A stretch of DNA of 64,000 bases, taken from the NCBI RefSeq assembly GCF_015665295.1, contig NZ_JADFAJ010000001.1:1-64000 (forward strand), in the 5' to 3' direction. The translations under genes were made by a program, and so were the position numbers. The stretch is from Maricaulis sp. (GTDB lineage Bacteria; Pseudomonadota; Alphaproteobacteria; Caulobacterales; Maricaulaceae). The notes under the pieces were generated by a model that saw only the letters and a list, made by a program, of their open reading frames with translations, was not told the origin of the DNA and did not search any database. Within the stretch, counting starts at the first letter, position 1, and each line of letters opens with the position of its first letter. Of this stretch, positions 1-8,245 are shown in pieces.

Positions 1-153
1 CCCCGAAAAACGGACTGATGTCGCCCCAGAATGGCGAGATGTCGCCGTAGAAGGGATTGATATCCCCGCGGAACGGATTGATGTCTCCGAAGAAGGGATT
101 GATGTCTCCGAAGAAGGGATTGATGTCTCCGAAGAAGGGATTGATGTCCCCGA
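1..153 (-). repeat. 21-bp tandem repeat array (coding, NPFFGDI)
   Basis: Seven to eight tandem 21-bp units, read on the minus strand as AATCCCTTCTTCGGAGACATC with variants. Three central copies are identical at the DNA level and the outer copies diverge mainly at the aromatic codon and at N to S. Unit length is a multiple of three, so copy-number change keeps the frame. The array continues past base 1. Confidence 0.9.
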
Positions 154-283
154 GATAAGGGTGAAGGAATGTGTTTCCAGTTCGGTCATTCCCGTCGGAC
201 TCTTGTGCGAATGCAGGCGTCATGACCCCGGTCAGGGACATGAGCGCGATCACCGCGGCTCCGGATTTCAAATACTGACGCAT
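1..283 (-). CDS. Secreted NPFFGDI-heptad repeat protein, 3' end outside window
   Basis: This gene is not in the ORF track because it runs off the left edge. On the minus strand an ATG at 283-281, preceded by GGGAGG, opens a reading frame beginning MRQYLKSGAAVIALMSLTG and ending a clear signal peptide at PAFA|QE. After a short linker the protein becomes a run of seven-residue units: LGDI, three NPFFGDI, NPFRGDI, NPFYGDI, SPFWGDI, SPFFG. The aromatic position varies (F/R/Y/W) while GDI is fixed. Export across the inner membrane is seen from the signal peptide. The final location (periplasm, surface or autotransporter passenger) cannot be told because the C-terminus is missing. I do not recognise a named family with confidence. 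Confidence 0.8.
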   Translation of the reverse strand, partial: MRQYLKSGAAVIALMSLTGVMTPAFAQESDGNDRTGNTFLHPYLGDINPFFGDINPFFGDINPFFGDINPFRGDINPFYGDISPFWGDISPFFG

Positions 284-492
284 GAGGACCCTCCCAGCCC
301 AATTTCATGCGACCAACATCCCCCCATTTCGTTTCGCCCCCCTCAACAGACGTTGTAAACAAACGCTTAATCGGGCCAGTGGTTAAGAATGGGTTTCCAC
401 CCGACGCCTCCCGGACATGCCCGCGCGGCACCGCCTGACCGAATTTCGCGCTTGCGTCGGGTTTTCAACTATTCCAGTTAGGCACCCTGGCC

Positions 493-569
<77 letters not shown>

Positions 570-620
570 TTTGCCGGACCATGTGGCGTCATGGCGTTGT
601 CGACCGGCCGTCGGCACCGC

Positions 621-1859
621 TCAGCCAACGACGCCCGGATGGAGGTCGCCCAGGACAAGTGAGCTGACACAGCGCAGCGGCAAGGATGCGCGATTGGAGG
701 CCTGCAAGGTTTTGCGCAAGGCGTCGGCCGTCAGCCAGGCTTGCCCGGAAGCAGCCGCATGGCCGGGATCGACCTGGACCACGCGATACCGCGTCTCGAC
801 CTTGTGGAAGCGTCCACCCTCTTCGGACTGCACGCACTCATGCAGAGTCTGGCCCTCGGTCGGGGCGAGAGTTCTTTCAACGCCCGAAACACTCGGCATG
901 GCCAATTCTCGCCCCGGAAAGCCGAACTCTTCCCCGAAGGTGACGAGATATTCGCGGCGGCTCCCTTCGCCCCGGACCGCCAGCTCGGCAACAAGCCGGT
1001 CTCTCAGATGCATCAATGGCTGGTACCAGTGATCGACTTCCCGGCCTCGCGATTTCACATCATGGAAAAGCACACTGCGACCACTGATGCGCGTGTCATG
1101 GATCCCGAACTCATCCACCTCCCAGTCCGACAGCGCCGCGATCGGGACCATCTCGCGATCACCCAATGTCGACGCCACAGGTCCCGGAATACGGATGGCC
1201 GAATCCGCCGCGTCAGCCTTGCCGGGCGTCCAGCTGCCCCACGGTATGGCCGCCAGCACGGCGCGGAGATCGGTGTTGATGATATGGTCCTGTCGGGCGG
1301 CGGCGCTCAGCACGTCCAGATCGACCCATATGAATGTTTCCGCTGTCGGGATCAGCGTATCGGCTTCCACCACGGACAGGGTTTTCTGCTTGAGATAGTA
1401 AAACTGGCCGAGGTCGAGCTGGGTACTGACAAAGCGCGGCGAGACCTGCGGCGCATAGGTGTGGAAGAGTTCATGATAGGCCGTGCGTCGTCCGCCATGC
1501 AGGCGCAGGTAATTGCCCGCAGTCGACTGGACAGTCGGCCCCAGATTCACGATCCGCGAATTCCCGGGCTCCACGCGCGCATGAACGAGAACCAGGAACC
1601 TGCCATCAGCGCGATGCACCACCACCCCGTTCAAGGCGCTCTGTGGCTGGTAGAACATCAGGTCTTCCTGGCCGGTCCTGTGATCTTTCAGGCCGACAAT
1701 ATGAAAGAAGCCGCCGGTATCATGCGTCAGCACGCCCGCGGTCATTGACCAGTGCTTCGCCGCTGAGGCGGGAATTGTCGCGAGACTGAAGGCCGAGGCC
1801 GCCTCGACTTCGTCCAGGAAGGCGACCAGCGTCTCCATGTCCTTGGCGAGGCGGGTCAT
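621..1859 (-). CDS. NDP-hexose 2,3-dehydratase (EvaA-like)
   Basis: The 412-residue product matches the NDP-hexose 2,3-dehydratase family known from deoxysugar pathways, where it acts on an NDP-4-keto-6-deoxyhexose to begin C-2 deoxygenation. The two-fold internal repeat typical of the family is visible. In the N-half: THDTGGFFHIVGL, FYQPQSALNGVVV, HARVEPGN, GPTVQSTAGNYLRLHGG. In the C-half: FGIHDTRISGRSVLFHDV, HWYQPLM. It overlaps the upstream GT61 gene by 4 bp (ATGA), so the two are translationally coupled. In antibiotic producers the product feeds 2,6-dideoxysugars. Here a surface glycan sugar is the likelier fate (inference). No other deoxysugar genes are in the window. Confidence 0.85.
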   Translation of the reverse strand: MTRLAKDMETLVAFLDEVEAASAFSLATIPASAAKHWSMTAGVLTHDTGGFFHIVGLKDHRTGQEDLMFYQPQSALNGVVVHRADGRFLVLVHARVEPGNSRIVNLGPTVQSTAGNYLRLHGGRRTAYHELFHTYAPQVSPRFVSTQLDLGQFYYLKQKTLSVVEADTLIPTAETFIWVDLDVLSAAARQDHIINTDLRAVLAAIPWGSWTPGKADAADSAIRIPGPVASTLGDREMVPIAALSDWEVDEFGIHDTRISGRSVLFHDVKSRGREVDHWYQPLMHLRDRLVAELAVRGEGSRREYLVTFGEEFGFPGRELAMPSVSGVERTLAPTEGQTLHECVQSEEGGRFHKVETRYRVVQVDPGHAAASGQAWLTADALRKTLQASNRASLPLRCVSSLVLGDLHPGVVG

Positions 1860-2740
1860 GCAGCCACCGCCTGCGAAATTGCGGCCAGGTCTCTGGCCTG
1901 CAATTGCAGGTGCGGACCCTCGGCCCGCCGGTCGAGCACTTCCAGCCGGAGCCCACCCAGATCACCCAGATAGTGCAGGTGACGAATGGGCGTGTCATTC
2001 GCATTGAGAACCACGCAGAAAGCCTCCGGCCTCATCCACAACATGTTCGCCACCTCGGCGCCGCGTATGGCCACGACCCCGCGACAGGCATTGAAGGCGC
2101 GCACCTGATCGAAAAAGCCGTGGGCACCCGGTTCGTAGATTTCTGCCGGAAGGCCGGCCGCGTCCAGCTTCGCCTTGGCCCAGTCCTGACCGGACAGTGA
2201 GCGCCGACCGATACCATAGCGCGCGATTTCGGCTGACCCGCCAGTACGATAGAAGTCAGGTTCGACAGAACGTTTCAGAAGCAGCACCTTATCGGCGTAA
2301 AGGTCCGCTGTGTCGTGGCTCGCAAGCGCGAGATCGACCACCTGGTCGCGGACCTCTGACAATCGGTGCAACGTGTCGCAACGAGATGAACCGCGCGAAG
2401 GCATCCGGTGGCCGTCCGGACCGAGGAAAATTGACAGGTCCCACCGGGGAACCCTGACCGCATCAACGGCCTCAAACCTCGGATCGGTCTTCACGGCGAT
2501 GTCAAAGGACAGGCCAAAAGCCTGAAAGATCTCATCCAGAACCACGTCCATGACGGGCCCGCAGGAACGAAGCAGATAGCGCGGCGGCTTGGTCGCGTGG
2601 ATGCGGCCGCGTCGGATCGTTCCGATCGCCGGCAGGACATAACCCAGCAGAAAATGAAAGTAATGCTCCGCCGACCCGGGCGTGCCGGGCTGGAATGCCA
2701 GCGGGATCACGTCCCGATCCCCTTGCCCTGCCCCATTCAT
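1856..2740 (-). CDS. Glycosyltransferase family 61 protein
   Basis: About 294 residues. The C-terminal half carries the GT61/DUF563 signature FFDQVRAFNACRGVVAIRGAEVANMLW (usual form: region of acceptor-side helix followed by vVg.hGA.ltN). The N-terminus has AEHYFHFLLGYVLPA, another hallmark of the family. It probably transfers a sugar to a surface polysaccharide or protein. The start is uncertain: an ATG at 2740 sits six bases after AGGGGGG, whereas the longer ORF (2797) follows AGGAAG. I chose 2740 because homology-like sequence begins just after it. It is coupled to the 2,3-dehydratase by a 4-bp overlap. Confidence 0.75.
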   Translation of the reverse strand: MNGAGQGDRDVIPLAFQPGTPGSAEHYFHFLLGYVLPAIGTIRRGRIHATKPPRYLLRSCGPVMDVVLDEIFQAFGLSFDIAVKTDPRFEAVDAVRVPRWDLSIFLGPDGHRMPSRGSSRCDTLHRLSEVRDQVVDLALASHDTADLYADKVLLLKRSVEPDFYRTGGSAEIARYGIGRRSLSGQDWAKAKLDAAGLPAEIYEPGAHGFFDQVRAFNACRGVVAIRGAEVANMLWMRPEAFCVVLNANDTPIRHLHYLGDLGGLRLEVLDRRAEGPHLQLQARDLAAISQAVAA

Positions 2741-2873
2741 GGCCGCCCCCCTGTTTCGACGGGGCCTCGGCCCGCATGAGCGTGCGATGCGGACCATTCT
2801 TCCTGTTTCAACACCGGATACAAGACCGTTTTCCGGGTCAGACGGGCGATCGAAACCCGAAGCCCGAACCGCC

Positions 2874-3920
2874 TCAGCCCAGCGTCGCCATGTCGATCAC
2901 GAAGCGGTATTTCACATCACTTTTGAGCATGCGCTCATAGGCCTCGTTGATATCGGCCATGGCGATCATCTCGATGTCCGAATGAATGCCGTGCTCGGCG
3001 CAGAAATCGAGCATTTCCTGGGTCTCCGCGATACCGCCGATGGCGGAGCCGGCGATCGAGCGGCGCTTGGCCAGGAGGCGGCCGACCGAAGGGGACGGGT
3101 GGGCCTCATCCGGCACACCGACCAGGACCAGCGAGCCATTGACCTTCAGGCAATCGAGATAGGGATTGAGGTCGTGCGAGGCGGCGACCGTGTCGAGTAT
3201 GAAGTCGAGCGAGTAGCGCACCGCCTTCATCTGCTCGCGATCCTTCGAGATCACGACCTTTGAGGCGCCGAGCCGCTTGGCGTCCTCGACCTTGCCCGGC
3301 GAGGTGGTGAAGAGAACAACCTCCGCACCCATTGCCTTGGCCAGCTTGACCGCCATGTGGCCGAGTCCGCCGAGGCCGACCACGCCGACTGTCTGGCCCG
3401 GGCCCACCTTCCAGTGGCGCAGCGGTGAATAGGTCGTGATCCCGGCGCAAAGAAGCGGCGCCGCGCCGGCACGATCCAGCGTGTCCGGAATGCGCAGGAC
3501 GAAACTCTCTTTCACGGTCACACGCTGGGAATAGCCGCCGAAAGTGTGGCTGCCATCGGGCAGGCGTCCATTATAGGTGCCCGTCGCCCCGGTATCGCAA
3601 TATTGCTCCAGCCCCTCATGGCAGTGGCCACACTCGCCGCAACTGTCGACCAGACAGCCGACGCCGACCGTATCACCTGTCGTGAACTTCGTGACGGCAG
3701 TGCCGACCGCGGCGACCGTGCCGACAATCTCGTGCCCGGGGACGCAGGGATACATCGTGTTTTTCCAGTCATTGCGGGCCTGGTGGAGGTCGGAATGGCA
3801 GACGCCGCAATGGGTGATCTCGATCAGCACCTCATCCGGCCCCGGCTCGCGACGATCAAAGGAGATCGGAGCCAGGTCGGCGTCAGAAGACTGGGCGGCA
3901 TAGCCAAGGGATTGCGGCAT
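2874..3920 (-). CDS. Zinc-dependent NAD(P) alcohol dehydrogenase
   Basis: A medium-chain dehydrogenase of the cinnamyl-alcohol-dehydrogenase/YahK type, about 348 residues. Catalytic zinc ligands are in GVCHSDLHQ and PGHEIVG. The structural zinc site is the four-cysteine cluster CGECGHCHEGLEQYC. The Rossmann motif is GLGGLGHMAVKLAKAMG. It should reduce aldehydes or oxidise alcohols in the cytosol; the physiological substrate is unknown. The ORF track extends 20 codons further upstream, but the ATG at 3920 has GGAG eight bases before it and starts the conserved MPQSLGYAA. It stands alone, with a 100-bp gap to pgeF. Confidence 0.88.
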   Translation of the reverse strand: MPQSLGYAAQSSDADLAPISFDRREPGPDEVLIEITHCGVCHSDLHQARNDWKNTMYPCVPGHEIVGTVAAVGTAVTKFTTGDTVGVGCLVDSCGECGHCHEGLEQYCDTGATGTYNGRLPDGSHTFGGYSQRVTVKESFVLRIPDTLDRAGAAPLLCAGITTYSPLRHWKVGPGQTVGVVGLGGLGHMAVKLAKAMGAEVVLFTTSPGKVEDAKRLGASKVVISKDREQMKAVRYSLDFILDTVAASHDLNPYLDCLKVNGSLVLVGVPDEAHPSPSVGRLLAKRRSIAGSAIGGIAETQEMLDFCAEHGIHSDIEMIAMADINEAYERMLKSDVKYRFVIDMATLG

Positions 3921-4022
3921 GGGTCGGCTCCGTTTCGATGTTGCGGTACGGAAGTCTAGGGCAGACACCGGGAAAGCCAAGGCCGGATGGCGGATCGGGC
4001 GCGGCCAGTCGGGCGCAGTCAG

Positions 4023-4814
4023 TCAGGCGCGTTCAGTCAGCGCGATGATCCCGGCCTGGCCACCGAACAGGCCATTCTGGCCCTGGTGGTGCGAACGCCG
4101 GGCGGAAAAAAGGCGCGCTTCGTCGGCATAGGTGCAGGCCCTTGACCGCCAGATCGACGCTTCGGCCAGCCCGGCCATGATCAGCTGTCGCCGGCAGGCT
4201 TCGCCGACATCAAGATGGGCACCACCCTCGGGATCCTTCGGTGAGACAATGCCTCCCGTGACGTCGAAAACCGCCTCGAACTGCGCCACGACCTCCGGCC
4301 CGACACGGTAATTCACAGCCGAAATCGACGGGCCAATCGCGGCCAGCACGTGTTCCGGGCGGCTGCCATAGGCGTCCGTCATCGCTTCGACAGTCGCGGC
4401 GACGATATTCTGCACCGTGCCGCGCCAGCCGGAATGGATCGCCGCGACAGCGCGATTGTCAGGGTCGAACAGCAGGATGGGGGTACAGTCGGCGGTCTGG
4501 CACACCAGGCCCAGCCCCGGCCGGTTGGTGATCAGCGCGTCGGCCTCGCCGGCTGGCTGGTCCCCCTTGGGCGGACCATCGACGCGACTCACGGCGCGGC
4601 CATGGACCTGGGTGGCAAAGACCAAGGCGTCCAGCCCCAGCGCCTTGCGAACGCGCTCACGATTGTCGGACACCCGCGCCGCTTCATCGCCGCGCGACCG
4701 GGTCAGGTTGAGCGAGGCATACGGGCCTTCGCTCGCACCACCCCTGCGCGTTGTGAAGGCATGGACGAGGCCGGGGCGCGCCAGCAGGTCTGTCTGGATG
4801 AACTCGAGCGTCAT
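4023..4814 (-). CDS. pgeF: Peptidoglycan editing factor PgeF (YfiH family)
   Basis: 263 residues of the YfiH/DUF152 family, once called multicopper polyphenol oxidase. The family removes misincorporated amino acids from peptidoglycan precursors. The conserved metal-site motifs are all present: QVHGRAV, QTADCTPILL and AIHSGWRGTVQNIV, the last two carrying the Cys and His that bind the metal. HAFTTRRGGAS near the N-terminus is typical. The start codon overlaps the stop of selO by 4 bp, so the pair forms a coupled operon. Confidence 0.92.
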   Translation of the reverse strand: MTLEFIQTDLLARPGLVHAFTTRRGGASEGPYASLNLTRSRGDEAARVSDNRERVRKALGLDALVFATQVHGRAVSRVDGPPKGDQPAGEADALITNRPGLGLVCQTADCTPILLFDPDNRAVAAIHSGWRGTVQNIVAATVEAMTDAYGSRPEHVLAAIGPSISAVNYRVGPEVVAQFEAVFDVTGGIVSPKDPEGGAHLDVGEACRRQLIMAGLAEASIWRSRACTYADEARLFSARRSHHQGQNGLFGGQAGIIALTERA

Positions 4815-6247
4815 GGACGAAATCCTAACCGGTCGCGGCCGAGATCAAAGCCCTTTCCGGCGCCGCGGATGTCGGCAATCAAATCGTTGAAATGCGACCA
4901 GTCATCCTGTTCGGCGATCTGCCCCCAGCAGGCCTCGACCGTTTCGATGACCAGGCTGACCGGCTCGGCCCGCTGGAAGTGCGGATGGTCGAGGCGTTCC
5001 GGCCGGGCCGGGGCATGGGCGATGAGCGCCCGATGCCAGGCCTCAAAGGCCTCGCCGGAATAGGCCGGGGCCCGCGGTCCGGCCATCGCCCGCGCGGTCG
5101 ATGCTTCGCCGCCAAACCAGTCATGGAAAGGCGCCTCCCAGGTCAGTTTCGAGCTTTCCATGAAGGCCAGGAAGCTGCGCACCAGCAACTCGTCGGCGGC
5201 CTCGCCGGCCGAGGCGACGCCGAAACGGGTCAGGAAAGCGTCGAGCAGCGCCGTGCGATACAGTTCGGGGAAAGTATTGAGGGCGGCTTCCAGCGTCGGG
5301 CGCTCGCCGGTCACGGACAGGGCATTGGCCAGTTGCTGCAGCGCCCAGAACACCGCCTCGGGCTGACGGGCGAAACAATAGAGGCCCTGATGGTCGAAAT
5401 AGGCAGCGGTGAAGCCGGGCTCATAATGGGGCAGGAAGCGCCACGGCCCGTAATCGAAGCTTTCGCCGGTGAGATTGAGATTGTCGGTATTGAGCACGCC
5501 GTGCACGAATCCGGCCGCCATCCAGCTCGCCGCCAGGCGGGCGCTCTGCTCCGCCACAGCGGCAAGCAGCGCCGCCGGTGCATCCGGCGCGCCGGCGAGC
5601 TGCGGGTAATAGTGCTCGATCGCATGACCGATCAGCGTGTCGATCCGCGCCGCGGCGCCTTCAAAGGCATGCCGCTGGAACGTGCCAAAGCGGAGATGGG
5701 AATGACCGAGCCGGGTCAGAACGGCGGACCGCGTCGGAGACGGCTCATCATTGCGGGCCAGCTGTTCGCCGGTCTCGAAAACGCAAAAGGCCTTCGAGGT
5801 ATAGACACCCAGCGCTTCGAGCTTTTCAGCCGCGAGCACCTCTCGGACCGCCCCCTTGAGCGTCAGCCGGCCATCGCCACCGCGTGACCAGGGCGTCTGG
5901 CCCGAGCCCTTGGTCGCCAGATCGAGCAGGCGGTCCTTGTCATCACGAAGCTGGGCGAACAGGAATCCGCGTCCATCGCCGAGATCGGGATTGTAGGTGC
6001 GAAACTGGTGCCCGTGATACCGCATGGCGCGTGCACGCGGCTGGTTGTCCGGCAAGGGCTGGAAACGCTGGAAATGCGCCTCGCGGGCCGCGGGGTCGAG
6101 CCCGTCCAGACCGATCGCCGCATCCCAGCGATCATTCCAGAAGCGCAGCGTGGCGGCCGGGAAACCCGCCGGATCGACAGGGTCGGAGAACTCGTCGCCG
6201 AGGCGGGCAAAGACCGGGTCGGGGCGGTAGGTGTCTGGCAGGTTCAT
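4811..6247 (-). CDS. selO: Protein adenylyltransferase SelO (YdiU family)
   Basis: 478 residues, full length for the SelO pseudokinase family, which AMPylates proteins during oxidative stress. Recognised by YHGHQFRTYNPDLGDGRG, DLATKGSGQTPWSRGGDGRLTLKGAVRE, FETGEQLARNDEPSPTRSAVLTR, VHGVLNTDNLNLTGESFDYGPW and the metal-binding DYGPW segment. The E. coli enzyme has a redox cysteine (Sec in eukaryotes) close to the C-terminus. This protein ends GRDRLGFRP with no Cys there, so disulfide regulation of the same kind is unlikely. It is first gene of a coupled pair with pgeF. Confidence 0.93.
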   Translation of the reverse strand: MNLPDTYRPDPVFARLGDEFSDPVDPAGFPAATLRFWNDRWDAAIGLDGLDPAAREAHFQRFQPLPDNQPRARAMRYHGHQFRTYNPDLGDGRGFLFAQLRDDKDRLLDLATKGSGQTPWSRGGDGRLTLKGAVREVLAAEKLEALGVYTSKAFCVFETGEQLARNDEPSPTRSAVLTRLGHSHLRFGTFQRHAFEGAAARIDTLIGHAIEHYYPQLAGAPDAPAALLAAVAEQSARLAASWMAAGFVHGVLNTDNLNLTGESFDYGPWRFLPHYEPGFTAAYFDHQGLYCFARQPEAVFWALQQLANALSVTGERPTLEAALNTFPELYRTALLDAFLTRFGVASAGEAADELLVRSFLAFMESSKLTWEAPFHDWFGGEASTARAMAGPRAPAYSGEAFEAWHRALIAHAPARPERLDHPHFQRAEPVSLVIETVEACWGQIAEQDDWSHFNDLIADIRGAGKGFDLGRDRLGFRP

Positions 6248-6285
6248 GGCAGGGAGCTAAGCGCGCCCGGCCCGATTTGCAAACC

Positions 6286-7209
6286 TCAGCCGCGCAGCGC
6301 ATCGCCCAGGATCACGGCGGTCTCGTCGACGATCGCCTTCGCGCCCGGCAATACCGCCGTCAGGTTGAAATAGGCGTGCGGCAACGCCTTGCCGAGTGTG
6401 AAGCCGACCGTGTTGCCGGCGGCAATCATCATGTCGCGATAGGCCTGGCCCTCATCCAGCAAGGGATCAAGTTCGGCGGCCACGATATGGGCCGGCGGCA
6501 ACCCGGCCAGATCGGGACTGAGCAGCGGCGAAACCGTCAGCTCCCGCGCCTGCTCGGGATCGGTCAGATAGGCCCGCACGATCTGGTCCAGCGTGAAGCT
6601 GGCCAGCAGGTGTCCCTCGAGGATTTTCGGCTTGGCCTTGCGGCGTTCGACCAGCTGCAAGAGCGGATAGATGAGGAGCTGGAAACAGATCCGGTCGCGG
6701 CGTGCCTGGGCAAGGATGGCGGCGAGCCCACCGCCGGCCGAGTCCCCGGCCACGGCGATCCTGTCCGGCACGGCCCCGACAATTCCGGCGCCGGGCCCGG
6801 CAAGCCAGTCAAAGGCCGCCATCGCATCATCGACTGCGGCCGGCCAGGGATGCTCGGGGGCCAGGCGATAATCAATCGCCAGCACCCGCATGCCCGACTT
6901 GGCCGCCAGCCGCCGGCACAGCCGGTCATGGCTTTCCAGATCGCCGACCACATAGCCGCCGCCATGGGTGAAGAAGGTGCAGGGTCCCGGCGCGTCGGCG
7001 CCGAGCGGGCGATAAAGCCGGGCCGGGATCTCGCCCTCGCCACCGGGCACGGTCAGATCGCGCACTTCGGCGAGATCGGGCGGACGCACATCCATGTGCG
7101 GCGCCGCCTTTGACAGCGCGTCGCGCATGCGCGGTGCGGCGCGCGCGGGTTCCAGAGGGTCTTGCAGACCGAATTTGGTGAAGGCCTCAGGCCAGGCGGG
7201 GGTATCCAT
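6286..7209 (-). CDS. Alpha/beta hydrolase of the hormone-sensitive-lipase family
   Basis: 307 residues, alpha/beta hydrolase fold-3. The oxyanion-hole motif HGGGYVVGDLESHD and nucleophile motif GDSAGGGLA are diagnostic of the HSL (family IV) esterases. YRLAPEHPWPAAVDD is also typical. Asp in DPLLDEG and His in PHAYFN complete the likely triad. No signal peptide, so a cytosolic esterase with a short- or medium-chain ester substrate. It is monocistronic by spacing. Confidence 0.9.
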   Translation of the reverse strand: MDTPAWPEAFTKFGLQDPLEPARAAPRMRDALSKAAPHMDVRPPDLAEVRDLTVPGGEGEIPARLYRPLGADAPGPCTFFTHGGGYVVGDLESHDRLCRRLAAKSGMRVLAIDYRLAPEHPWPAAVDDAMAAFDWLAGPGAGIVGAVPDRIAVAGDSAGGGLAAILAQARRDRICFQLLIYPLLQLVERRKAKPKILEGHLLASFTLDQIVRAYLTDPEQARELTVSPLLSPDLAGLPPAHIVAAELDPLLDEGQAYRDMMIAAGNTVGFTLGKALPHAYFNLTAVLPGAKAIVDETAVILGDALRG

Positions 7210-7278
7210 ACCTGTCGGTTAACATGCCAGGGGCCGCGCGCAAACGCGGCAATTTCGTCCGCGCCTGACGGGCGGAGG

Positions 7279-7503
7279 CTAATGCAGCGTCACACCGCCA
7301 TCGCGATCGAGGCGTCCGGCGAGCGCATCTTCCATGACCGAGCGCAGGGCGCGCCAGGCATCGGCACTTTCCGGCAGCCCCTGGCCGTCCAGATCGCTGA
7401 CCGCCTCGTCGGCATAGCCAATGGCCTGTGCGCCGTGCAGATCGACCATGGTCCAGGCAATCTGGTGGATGTCTTGGGCGGTGATTTGCACATGCACGGT
7501 CAT
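7279..7503 (-). CDS. Small hypothetical protein (74 aa)
   Basis: The track shows a longer ORF, but a good AGGAG site precedes the ATG at 7503 and the upstream part reads through an AT-rich promoter-like region (aaaataagcacacaatatcaatag). The product, MTVHVQITAQDIHQIAWTMVDLHGAQAIGYADEA..., is acidic and probably all-helical, with no signal peptide, membrane segment or motif I can name. It may be a small cytosolic regulator or partner protein. Confidence 0.65.
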   Translation of the reverse strand: MTVHVQITAQDIHQIAWTMVDLHGAQAIGYADEAVSDLDGQGLPESADAWRALRSVMEDALAGRLDRDGGVTLH

Positions 7504-7663
7504 TCGGGGCTCCTGCCGGATGGATATCTTTCCATCAGGAAGAGCAAGCGGCAGGCCAGCCTGTGGCCAAAAATAAGCACACAATATCAATAGGTTGAGT
7601 TTTCCACAGACCGGCGCAGCCTGCCCTGCGGTCGAAATTGCCGAGTCGTTCCGTCCGGGTGGC

Positions 7664-8245
7664 TCAGCCGCGCTTGCGGCCCGGCGCGTAACCGCCACCC
7701 TCGAGATAGGCGATTTCCTCGGCCGTCGAGACCCGCCCCAGCGCATCATTGCGGTAGGGAAAGCGACCGAATTGGCGGATCACTTCGCGATGCTTCATCG
7801 CGTGATCACGGGTGCCGGTGCCGGAAAGGCGCTCGCCCGCCAGCCCGACGCAGAGATCCTGATCCTCGATCCGCTCGGAATGCATGAAGGGCATGTAGAC
7901 GAAAGCGCGCCGATCATCGGGGATGACCCAGTCATACCCCTGGTCGATCATCTGCACGGCCAGGTGCCGGGCAATCTTGTCATGGGCGAAGGCATGACCG
8001 GACCCGCGCCAGATATTGCGGGTCAGCTGGTCGAACTGGATGATCAGGGCGAAGGTGCCGAGCGCCGTATCTTCCCAGGGATGGCCACGCGCCCACCAGG
8101 TGCGGGCATTGTGCTCGACCGAGTCGGCAAACAGGCGGCGCACCCGGGCGTCAAAGGCCGGTGTTGCGGCATACCAGCGCTTGGGACCGGCGGTCTCGAA
8201 CCAGAAATCGAGCACATCATCAGCGGTTGGGTCAGCGATACTCAT
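7664..8245 (-). CDS. DUF924 family protein
   Basis: 193 residues matching the DUF924 family: DVLDFWFETAGPKRWYAATPAFDARVRRLF at the N-terminus, then WEDTALGTFALIIQFDQLTRNIWRGSGHAFAHD and FVYMPFMHSERIEDQD. It is an all-alpha, TPR-like fold of unknown biochemical role. Its start overlaps the stop of the acyl-CoA synthetase gene by 4 bp, so the two are translationally coupled. Confidence 0.9.
   Translation of the reverse strand: MSIADPTADDVLDFWFETAGPKRWYAATPAFDARVRRLFADSVEHNARTWWARGHPWEDTALGTFALIIQFDQLTRNIWRGSGHAFAHDKIARHLAVQMIDQGYDWVIPDDRRAFVYMPFMHSERIEDQDLCVGLAGERLSGTGTRDHAMKHREVIRQFGRFPYRNDALGRVSTAEEIAYLEGGGYAPGRKRG

Noticed and set aside
1-160. Possible CRISPR array from regularly spaced repeats at the left edge
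   Set aside because: The units are contiguous 21-bp repeats without spacers and are in frame within a protein with a signal peptide.
741-1748. 335-aa plus-strand ORF
   Set aside because: Antisense to the 2,3-dehydratase gene, which has clear family motifs.
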